Assembly (NCBI RefSeq): GCF_044457565.1
Contig: NZ_JBITGZ010000033.1
Span: 8,716 to 72,715, forward strand
Source: Kitasatospora sp044457565
GTDB lineage: Bacteria > Actinomycetota > Actinomycetes > Streptomycetales > Streptomycetaceae
DNA: 64,000 bases
Direction: 5' to 3'
Shown here: piece by piece, positions 17,086 to 23,562 of the stretch
Layout: each line of letters begins with the position of its first letter
Numbering within the stretch: position 1 is the first letter of the stretch
Made by a program: the position numbers and the translations under genes
Notes under the pieces: generated by a model
The model's database searches: none
What the model saw: the letters and a program-made list of their open reading frames with translations, nothing else
Told to the model about the DNA's origin: nothing

Positions 17086-18366
17086 CTACTTGGCGAAGCC
17101 CGGGAGCAGCTTCGCGTAGTCGGTCGCGACGGTGTCCATGGCGTCCTTCGGAGCGGCCTGGTCCTGCGCGATCTTGCCGAGGTTGGTGCCGAGCGAGGCG
17201 AACAGCGAGCTGTACTCGGGCAGCTCGGGGCGCGGGCGGGCGCTCGGCAGGACCGCCTGGAAGCCGGCGATGCCCGGGTCGCCCTTGACCTCGGGGGTGT
17301 AGGCGTCGGCGCGGGTCGGCAGGGTGGAGTTCTTCTGCGCGATGAACGCCTGGCTCTCGGCCGAGGTCATGAAGGCGGCGAACTTCTCGGCGGCGGCCTT
17401 GTGGGCGGCGTCGGAGCCGGCGTACACCGAGATGTTGTGGCCACCGGTGGGGGCGCCGGACTTGCCGGCGGAGCCGCCGGGGACGGCGGCGATGCCGAGG
17501 TTGGTCTTGTCGGCGAAGGCCGAGCCCTTGTAGATGTTGGTGATCTCCCACGGGCCCTGGATGATCGCCGCGACCTTGCCGGCGTTGAAGGCGTCCATCA
17601 TGTGGGCGTAGGAGTCCGCGGTGACGTCGGCCTTGACCGTGCCTGGCGCGGTGAACATCGACTTGTAGGTGTCGATCGCCTTGAGGGCCTCGGGCGAGGT
17701 CACGGTGATCTTCTTGCCGGCGGCGTCGACGGTGTCGGTGCCCTCGCCGAAGAGGAACGGCATGGCGTAGTAGCCGTCACCGGCGCGCATCCAGAAGCCG
17801 TCCACGCCGGCCTTGTCCTTGAGGGCGGCGGCGTCGGTCTTCAGCTCGTCCCAGGTCTTGGGGGCGGCGGTGATGCCGGCCTTGGCGAAGAGCGCCTTGT
17901 TGTAGAGCAGGCCCAGGGTGTCGGTGACCAGCGGGATACCGTAGGTCTTGCCCTGGTACTTGGCCTGCTGCATCAGGCTCGGCTGGAACGCGGCGGCGTC
18001 GGCGGCCGCGGGGGTGCCGTCCAGCGGCTCCAGGAAGCCAGCCTTGGCGAAGGCCGCGGTCCACCCGACCTCGGAGCGGAACGCGTCCGGTGCGCCCTTG
18101 GCCCCCATCGCGGTCTGCAGCTTGTTCTGCGCCTGGTCGAACGGCACGCTCTCGAAAGCGACCTTGATGTTCGGGTTGGCGGCCTCGAACTTCTTGACCA
18201 GCTCCTGGTAGTTCGGCGCCTCGTTGGTGGCGTTCGAGGTGTCCCAGTAGGTGATGCTGACCGGCCCGTCGGCCTTGCCGTCTGAGCTGGAGCCGCTGCT
18301 GCCACAGGCAGCCATCGAGGCCGCGAGGGCCACAACGAGGGCAGAGGCCGCGATGCCACGCCGCAT
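17086..18366 (-). CDS. malE: MalE, maltose-binding lipoprotein
   Basis: A 426-residue extracellular solute-binding protein (family 1). The N-terminus MRRGIAASALVVALAA is a lipoprotein signal with the lipobox ending SMAAC, the lipidated residue being Cys21, followed by a Gly/Ser linker. The mature part has SITYWDTSN near its start and the family motif GKVAAIIQGPWEI. It captures maltose or maltodextrins for MalFG. AGGAG lies just upstream of the ATG. It is the first gene of the operon and is preceded by a likely MalR operator. Confidence 0.93.
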   Translation of the reverse strand: MRRGIAASALVVALAASMAACGSSGSSSDGKADGPVSITYWDTSNATNEAPNYQELVKKFEAANPNIKVAFESVPFDQAQNKLQTAMGAKGAPDAFRSEVGWTAAFAKAGFLEPLDGTPAAADAAAFQPSLMQQAKYQGKTYGIPLVTDTLGLLYNKALFAKAGITAAPKTWDELKTDAAALKDKAGVDGFWMRAGDGYYAMPFLFGEGTDTVDAAGKKITVTSPEALKAIDTYKSMFTAPGTVKADVTADSYAHMMDAFNAGKVAAIIQGPWEITNIYKGSAFADKTNLGIAAVPGGSAGKSGAPTGGHNISVYAGSDAAHKAAAEKFAAFMTSAESQAFIAQKNSTLPTRADAYTPEVKGDPGIAGFQAVLPSARPRPELPEYSSLFASLGTNLGKIAQDQAAPKDAMDTVATDYAKLLPGFAK

Positions 18367-18702
18367 GAGAACTCCTAGGGAGGGGTGGGGGTGCCCGATT
18401 TTGGTGGAGGACGGCGCATAATGGCTGTCCCGTTGCCGACTGCGCCGTTGCGGCCGCCGGGCTTGGGGAGGAACGTAACAGCGATGGAACCGGCACTGAA
18501 AGTCCTTGCAGCAACTTTCTGCAACTTGCCGGGGATCGTTACGTCCGTGTGTCCTTGATGTTGCCGCACGGTAGTTGATGGGCGTCGCCGTTGTTACGGT
18601 TCGCCCGATTCGCCCACCCTGACCCGCCGCCCGCCGCCCCACCCGTCGGCACTCACCGTTGCCGCAAGAACCTTGCAGGCGCTCGACCAGGGAGATCGCA
18701 GG
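18367..18702. other. Divergent control region, malE / FAH-like gene
   Basis: No gene in this 336-bp gap. The malE-proximal half carries a TTGCAG/CTGCAA operator; a further CTTGCAG lies at 18672-18678 just before the rightward gene, and TTGCCGCAAG is at 18659-18668. The repeated TTGCA-type half-sites on both sides suggest that MalR could act on both promoters. Confidence 0.5.
18506..18524. promoter_or_regulatory. Probable MalR operator
   Basis: TTGCAG-CAACTTT-CTGCAA is an inverted repeat with 6-bp arms in the malE upstream region, flanked by another CTTGC element. LacI-family repressors bind such palindromes, and TTGCAG-type repeats are associated with MalR control in Streptomyces. Assignment is inference. 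Confidence 0.65.
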
Positions 18703-19491
18703 ATGCACAGCCGGCTGTCGGTGGCGGAGCCCGGGAACCTGCCGTACGGCGTCTTCACCCCGCTGCGCGGCAGTCGGCCCGCGGGCGAACCCCGGGTGGG
18801 GGTGGCGGTCGGCGAGCGGGTGCTCGACCTGTCCGCCGTCTGGGCCGGGACGCCGCTGGGCGCCGACCTCGCCACCGGCTCCCTCAACCGCTTCCTGCGG
18901 CGCGGCCCGCGCGAGTGGGCGTACGTGCGGGCCCGGATCACGGAGCTGCTGACCGGCGAGGAGCAGCTGCGGCTGGTCCTGGGCAATCTGCACCGGATCG
19001 ACGAGGTGCGGCTGCACCTGCCGGTGGAGGTGGCCGACTTCACGGTCTTCGGGGCCACGCCTCCCGGGCAGCCCGCGACCGCCCGGCACCGCCGGGCCGG
19101 GTCGGTGGCCGTCGCGAGCACGTCGTCGGCCGTCGCGGATTCGCCGGCCTCCGCCGGGGGCGCCGAGCCGCCGTGGCGACCGCCGGGCCTGACGGGCCGG
19201 CCGCAGGCCGCCACGGGCGTCGGCTACGTCGTCGGGGCACCCTCGCGGGCCGGCTGCGCCCTCGCCGCGGAGGACTTCGCGGAGCACGTGTTCGGCGCGG
19301 TGGCGCTCCAGGAGTGGCGCACGCCCGACGGGGAGCCGTACGCCGCCACGCTCGCCCCCTGGGTGATCCCGCTGCACGCCGCCGAGCCACCCGCGGGGGC
19401 ACACCGGCCACCGGCCGAGCTGCTGGCCGCCCTGACCGCCGACGGGACTCCGCTGCGCACCGGCGACCTCTGCGGGGTGCTCCCCTCCTGA
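18703..19491 (+). CDS. Degenerate fumarylacetoacetase-like protein
   Basis: A 262-residue protein. Residues 11-83 (GNLPYGVFTPLRG, RVGVAVGERVLDLSAV, SLNRFL) match the N-terminal SH3-like domain of fumarylacetoacetase. The C-terminal part still aligns by eye around VADFTVFGAT (110-119), GVGYVVG (172-178) and AEDFAEHVFGAVALQEWRTPDGEP (189-212), but the metal-binding acidic residues of the catalytic domain (the Glu pair of the ELE-type motif and the Asp of the SARD-type motif) are missing, and roughly 100 residues of the usual 400 are absent. It is probably not an active hydrolase. Co-operonic tyrosine-catabolism genes are absent. RBS GGGAGA and codon bias suggest it is still expressed. Confidence 0.65.
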   Translation: MHSRLSVAEPGNLPYGVFTPLRGSRPAGEPRVGVAVGERVLDLSAVWAGTPLGADLATGSLNRFLRRGPREWAYVRARITELLTGEEQLRLVLGNLHRIDEVRLHLPVEVADFTVFGATPPGQPATARHRRAGSVAVASTSSAVADSPASAGGAEPPWRPPGLTGRPQAATGVGYVVGAPSRAGCALAAEDFAEHVFGAVALQEWRTPDGEPYAATLAPWVIPLHAAEPPAGAHRPPAELLAALTADGTPLRTGDLCGVLPS

Positions 19492-19506
19492 CCCTCGCTA
19501 TTTAAA

Positions 19507-19520
19507 AGGACAGTCGTCCT
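19507..19520. promoter_or_regulatory. Inverted repeat in hmp promoter
   Basis: AGGAC-AGTC-GTCCT lies in an AT-rich stretch (TTTAAAAGG...CTATATTGAG) about 55 bp before the flavohemoglobin start, next to a TATATT box. It is a good candidate for the site of a nitric-oxide-sensing repressor. Confidence 0.55.
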
Positions 19521-19573
19521 CTATATTGAGAGCGCGGCACCGCCGTCAGCCCACCCCTCACCTTGGAGGATCC

Positions 19574-20767
19574 GTGCTCTCCGACCGGTCGACCGAGATC
19601 GTCCGCGCCACCCTGCCCGCCGTCGGCGGCGCCATCGGCGAGATCACCCCGCTGTTCTACGACCGCATGTTCGCCGACCACCCCGAGCTGGAACGCGACC
19701 TGTTCAACCGGGGCAACCAGGCGAGCGGCTCCCAGCGCCAGGCCCTGGCCGGCGCCATCGCGGCGTACGCGACGATGCTGGTCGAGCAACCGGGAGCGCG
19801 GCCGGGCGCGATGCTCGCGCGGATCGCGCACAAGCACGCCTCCCTGGGCGTCACCGCGCAGCAGTACGAGACCGTGCAGAAGTACCTCTTCACCGCCATC
19901 GTCGAGGTGCTCGGCGAGGCCGTCACCCCCGAGGTCGCGAGCGCCTGGGACGAGGTCTACTGGCTGATGGCCGGCGAGCTGACCGACCTGGAGGCACGGC
20001 TCTACCAGGAGGCCGGGGTCAAGGAGGGCGAGGTCTGGCAGGAGCTGACCGTGGTGGACCGCACGCCCCAGGCGCGGGACTCGCTCTCGCTGACCCTGCG
20101 GCCCTCCGACGGCAGCCCGGCACCGGACTTCCGCCCCGGACAGTACGTCAGCGTCGCGGTGCGACTGCCGGACGGCGCGCGCCAGATCCGGCAGTACAGC
20201 CTCTCCTGCGCGCCCGGGCGCGGGCAGTGGCGGATCACCGTGAAGCGGGTGCACGGCGGCGCGACGCCGGATGGCGAGGTCTCCGGCTGGCTGCACGAGC
20301 ACGTGCGCCCCGGCGACCGGCTCGCGGTCTCCCGGCCGTTCGGCGACCTGACGCTGGCCGACGGTGACACCCCCCTGCTGCTCGCCTCCGCCGGCATCGG
20401 CTGCACCCCGATGATCGGCATGCTCGATCACCTCGTCCGGACCGGCTCCACCCGCCCGGTGACCGCGGTACACGGCGACCGCTCCCCCGCCGACCACGCC
20501 CACGCCCAGCAGCTCGGCGAGCTCGTCGCCGCGCTGCCCGGTGCCGTCCTGCACCGCTGGTACGAGGAGGAGGCCGACGCGGTCGCGGCCCGCAAGGGCC
20601 TGGTCGACCTCGGCGCACCCGACCTGCCGGACGGGGTGCAGGCCTACCTCTGCGGCCCGTTGCCGTTCATGCGCGCCGCGCGCGCCGAGCTGCTGCGCCG
20701 CGGGATACCGGCCGAGGCCGTGCACTACGAGGTGTTCGGCCCCGACCTCTGGCGCGCCGGCGACTGA
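19574..20767 (+). CDS. hmp: Flavohemoglobin (nitric oxide dioxygenase)
   Basis: A 397-residue three-domain protein. The globin domain (1-135) has the proximal His in IAHKHASLGV (His88) and QQYETV; the FAD domain has RQYSLSC near residue 207 and the NAD-binding domain has ASAGIGCTPMIGML and the closing YEVFGPDLW. It converts NO to nitrate with O2 and NAD(P)H in the cytoplasm. The GTG at 19574 follows GGAGG; upstream codons run into the promoter. An inverted repeat precedes it, and the next gene on the other strand encodes a Cys-containing regulator that may control it. Confidence 0.95.
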   Translation: MLSDRSTEIVRATLPAVGGAIGEITPLFYDRMFADHPELERDLFNRGNQASGSQRQALAGAIAAYATMLVEQPGARPGAMLARIAHKHASLGVTAQQYETVQKYLFTAIVEVLGEAVTPEVASAWDEVYWLMAGELTDLEARLYQEAGVKEGEVWQELTVVDRTPQARDSLSLTLRPSDGSPAPDFRPGQYVSVAVRLPDGARQIRQYSLSCAPGRGQWRITVKRVHGGATPDGEVSGWLHEHVRPGDRLAVSRPFGDLTLADGDTPLLLASAGIGCTPMIGMLDHLVRTGSTRPVTAVHGDRSPADHAHAQQLGELVAALPGAVLHRWYEEEADAVAARKGLVDLGAPDLPDGVQAYLCGPLPFMRAARAELLRRGIPAEAVHYEVFGPDLWRAGD

Positions 20768-20768
20768 A

Positions 20769-20787
20769 GCGCGGGATCGGCCCGCGC
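20769..20787. terminator. Short hairpin terminator after hmp
   Basis: GCGCGGG (20769-20775) pairs with CCCGCGC (20781-20787) two bases after the stop codon. The gap to the convergent regulator stop is only 65 bp. Confidence 0.55.
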
Positions 20788-20832
20788 GGCCGCCGCCGGC
20801 CGGGGTGGCGGTGGGGGGTGGCGCCGGCCGAG

Positions 20833-21561
20833 TCAGCGGGCGTCGCCCCCGGCCCCGGCGGGCCCCGCTCCGGGGGGCTCCTGGCCGTGGGGATTCTCAC
20901 TGGCGGGCAGCTCGCCGTCGTGGTGCTCGCCGACGGGCGCGATCAGCACCGCGCAGACCCCGGGGGCCGAGAACGGACGCAGGCTGAGCGCCCCCGGGCG
21001 GCCCGCCCGCTCGGCCATCGCCGCCAGCAGTCCCTGATGCACCGAGCAGACCACCTCGGGGTGGCGCTGGGCGTTCGGCAGGAACGGGCAGCCGTGCAGC
21101 AGGACCTGGGATCCGTCCGGGGCAGCCTCGGGCCGGAAGCCCCAGCGCCCGGCTTCGGCCAGCACCTGGTCGGCGAGCGTGCCACCGGTGCCCGGCTCGG
21201 CTGCGCCCCAGCTGCGGCCCGCCCGCTCGGCGCGGGCCGAACGCTCGGCCTCCGCCGGGCCGTAGCCCGCCGACAGCACGTCCACCAGCGTCCGGTACGC
21301 ATCCAGTTGCTCGCGGGCGGGCGCCGCCACGTACGTCAGCCGGGGCCGGCCACGGCCGCTCGCCTCCTGCGGCCGTACCTCGACCAGGCCCGCCTCGACC
21401 AGGGCGGTGAGGTGGTGGCGCACCGTGGTGATGTGCAGGTCCAGCAACTCGGCCAGGCGGCGGATGTCCAGTGGCTCGGCGGCCTCCGTCAGCGCGGCCA
21501 GCAGTGCCCGCCGGGCCGGCGCCGCGAGGGCCCTGTGCACACCGGGGTCACTGCTGTCCAT
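20833..21561 (-). CDS. HTH regulator with conserved Cys residues (SufR/ArsR-like)
   Basis: A 242-residue protein with an N-terminal winged HTH (LDIRRLAELLDLHITTVRHHLTALVEAGLV, residues 31-60) and a C-terminal domain in which Cys158 (HGCPF), Cys172 (VVCSVHQG) and Cys203 (GVCAVLI) are the only cysteines visible. This is the layout of SufR-type regulators that hold an iron-sulfur cluster and sense oxidation or NO. Position beside the flavohemoglobin gene fits NO or redox sensing. The ATG at 21561 overlaps the edge of an ACCGT...ACGGT inverted repeat, implying autoregulation. Confidence 0.75.
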   Translation of the reverse strand: MDSSDPGVHRALAAPARRALLAALTEAAEPLDIRRLAELLDLHITTVRHHLTALVEAGLVEVRPQEASGRGRPRLTYVAAPAREQLDAYRTLVDVLSAGYGPAEAERSARAERAGRSWGAAEPGTGGTLADQVLAEAGRWGFRPEAAPDGSQVLLHGCPFLPNAQRHPEVVCSVHQGLLAAMAERAGRPGALSLRPFSAPGVCAVLIAPVGEHHDGELPASENPHGQEPPGAGPAGAGGDAR

Positions 21562-21578
21562 ACCGTCAAATATACGGT
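21562..21578. promoter_or_regulatory. Operator between regulator and GNAT gene
   Basis: ACCGT-CAAATAT-ACGGT, a perfect 5-bp inverted repeat with an AT-rich 7-bp spacer, lies directly at the start codon of the regulator gene and 35 bp before the GNAT gene. Probably the regulator's own binding site. Confidence 0.6.
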
Positions 21579-21613
21579 GGCCGCCGCCCGCGCCCGGACG
21601 GGAGACTGGGCGG

Positions 21614-22114
21614 ATGCGCATCAGAGCCGTGACCCCGGACGACCTGCCGCTCCTCCAGGACATCGAACGCGCGGCCGGCGAGGGCTTCCGGGCCCTCGGC
21701 ATGGCGGCCGTCGCCGACGACGAGCCGCTCCCCACCGCGGAGCTGGCCCGCTATCTGGAGGGCGGCCACGCGGCAATGGCGGCCGTCGACGCCGCCGACC
21801 GGCCGGTGGCGTACCTGATCGGCGAGCCGGTCGACGGCTGCCTGCACATCGAGCAGGTCTCGGTGCACCCCGACCACGCCCGCCGGGGCGTCGGCCGCGC
21901 GCTGATCGACCACCTCGCCGCCTCCACCGACGCGCCCGCGCTCACCCTCACCACCTTCGCGGACGTCCCCTGGAACGCGCCGTACTACCGCAGGTGCGGG
22001 TTCCGGCCGCTGGCGGGCGCGGAGCTGACCCCGGGCCTGCGGGAGATCCGGCGGCAGGAGGCCGCGCACGGCCTGGACCGCTGGCCTCGGCTCTGCATGC
22101 GCCGCGAGCTGTGA
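21614..22114 (+). CDS. GNAT family N-acetyltransferase
   Basis: A 166-residue single-domain acetyltransferase. Motif A, which binds acetyl-CoA, is QVSVHPDHARRGVGRALIDHL (about 88-108); the C-terminal part contains TTFADVPWNAPYYRRCGFRPL, the usual motif B. The acceptor is unknown. The ATG at 21614 is 35 bp from the operator of the divergent regulator, so the two may respond to the same signal. Confidence 0.88.
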   Translation: MRIRAVTPDDLPLLQDIERAAGEGFRALGMAAVADDEPLPTAELARYLEGGHAAMAAVDAADRPVAYLIGEPVDGCLHIEQVSVHPDHARRGVGRALIDHLAASTDAPALTLTTFADVPWNAPYYRRCGFRPLAGAELTPGLREIRRQEAAHGLDRWPRLCMRREL

Positions 22115-22193
22115 GCCCCGGGTTGTGAGAGGCCAGTGCGTGAGAGACGAGCGGTGAGAGACGACCAGGCTGACCCACGCCGGTGCGCCGCCG

Positions 22194-23276
22194 TCAGCTG
22201 ACGCCCAGTCGCAGCACCGTCGTGGAGCGGAACTCCTCTCCGGCCCGTAGCTCGGTGCTCGGGAAGTCGGGGTGGTGCGGCGAGTCGGGGAAGTGCTGGG
22301 TCTCCAGCGCGATGCCGGCGTACGGGCCGTACGGCACCCCGCTCGCGCCCGTCACCGCGCCCTGGAACTTGTTGGCGGTGTAGACCTGGATCCCGGGCTC
22401 GGTGGTCAGCACCTCCAGGGTGCGCCCGCTCGCCGGGTCCTCCAGCAGCGCCGCGCGGGCGGGGGTGCCGTCCGCCGGCCGGGCGCGCAGCACCCAGTTG
22501 TGGTCGTAGCCGCCGGGGCCGGCCAGCTGAGGGTGGTCCTCCCGGAGTGCCTTGCCGACCGGCCGGGCGGTGGTGAAGTCGAACGGCGTACCGGCCACCG
22601 GTTCGTACCGGCCGTACGGGATCTGCCGCTCGTCGGCCGGGGTGTACTCGTCGGCGTCCACGGTCAGCAGATGGCCCAGGACGTCGCCGCTGCCCTCGCC
22701 GCCCAGGTTGAAGTAGGCGTGGTTGGTGAGGTTGACGACGGTGTCCTTGGTGCTGACGGCCCGGTAGGAGATGGTCAACTCGCCCACACCCGACAGGGTG
22801 TAGGAGACGCTGACGTTCAGCCCTCCGGGGAAGCCCTGGTCGCCGTCCGGGCTGTGCAGCGAGAGCCGGACCCCGCCTGGGATCTCCTCGGTGGCCCACA
22901 TCCGGTGCATGAAGCCGTCCGGGCCGCCGTGGATGGTGACACCGTCGCCGGTCGGGGCGAGCGGATGCTCCACGCCGTCGAGGTTGACGCGACTGTCGGC
23001 GATCCGGTTGGCGTACCGGCCGATGGTGGCGCCGTAGTGCCGGGCCGGGCCGAGGAGCTGGTGCAGTTCGTCGCTGCCGAGCACCAGTTGGCCGTCCTCG
23101 CCGGAGCGGTCGGGGGCGCGCAGGGTGTGCAGGGTGGCGCCCAGACTGAGCACGCTCGCCTCGTACGGCCCGGCCCGCAGGGTCCAGCGCTCGATCGCCA
23201 GGCCGGCGCCGCTGCGCTCGAAGGGCTCACGCCGGACGACCGTCTGCTGCGCGCCGTCCGCCCGGTGCACCGCCAT
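22194..23276 (-). CDS. Aldose 1-epimerase (mutarotase)
   Basis: A 360-residue GalM-type protein. The active-site features are GRYANRI (substrate loop, near 86), the catalytic His in NLTNHAYFNL (near 185) and the catalytic Glu in ALETQHFPDSP (near 325). It interconverts alpha and beta anomers of aldoses such as galactose or glucose; there is no signal peptide, so it acts in the cytoplasm. No sugar-utilisation partner adjoins it. A mobile-element-like inverted repeat lies about 70 bp upstream of its start. Confidence 0.9.
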   Translation of the reverse strand: MAVHRADGAQQTVVRREPFERSGAGLAIERWTLRAGPYEASVLSLGATLHTLRAPDRSGEDGQLVLGSDELHQLLGPARHYGATIGRYANRIADSRVNLDGVEHPLAPTGDGVTIHGGPDGFMHRMWATEEIPGGVRLSLHSPDGDQGFPGGLNVSVSYTLSGVGELTISYRAVSTKDTVVNLTNHAYFNLGGEGSGDVLGHLLTVDADEYTPADERQIPYGRYEPVAGTPFDFTTARPVGKALREDHPQLAGPGGYDHNWVLRARPADGTPARAALLEDPASGRTLEVLTTEPGIQVYTANKFQGAVTGASGVPYGPYAGIALETQHFPDSPHHPDFPSTELRAGEEFRSTTVLRLGVS

Positions 23277-23348
23277 GGCCTGCTCCTCACTGGTCGCCGC
23301 CTCGTGCCACGGCCACCCCGCGTCGACTTCTGTGCCGCGGCCAGCCTA

Positions 23349-23512
23349 GGGCCTGTCCGACGGTTACCGCCGCAGAAGCGCGCGTCGTCGGGCGTCCGTC
23401 CCGGCGTGCCGCCGGATCACCCTCGTACGGGGGTCGTACTCGGGCGACTCGGCGGCGCGTTCGGGCCGGACGCCCGGCGGCGCGCGCCCGGCGGGAACCG
23501 TCGGACAGGCCC
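23349..23512. mobile_element. Miniature inverted-repeat element (MITE-like), 164 bp
   Basis: GGGCCTGTCCGACGGTT (23349-23365) is repeated exactly in inverted orientation at 23496-23512. The internal 130 bp have no gene and contain a further nested inverted pair, GGGCGTCC (23390-23397) and GGACGCCC (23468-23475), so the whole element can fold on itself. The terminal sequence resembles those of IS5-type elements of streptomycetes. No clear target duplication is visible. A complex bidirectional terminator between the two flanking genes is the alternative, but both genes point away from a terminator role on the galM side. Confidence 0.65.
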
Positions 23513-23562
23513 CCGCACCGGGAGGGCGGCCGGCGCGGGACCGGCACCCCGGGCGGCTGGGC

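Noticed and set aside
15950..17551. A malF start far upstream of 16951
   Set aside because: The extra 200 codons overlap malE in another frame and are Arg/Gly-rich; ATG 16951 gives a normal MalF.
18659..18678. A second MalR operator before the FAH-like gene
   Set aside because: TTGCCGCAAG and CTTGCAG are half-site-like but do not form a symmetric pair as at 18506-18524, so I did not call a separate site.
17086..19404. A longer malE frame beginning at 19404
   Set aside because: The extension covers the promoter region and the opposite-strand FAH-like gene; the lipoprotein signal at 18366 fixes the real start.
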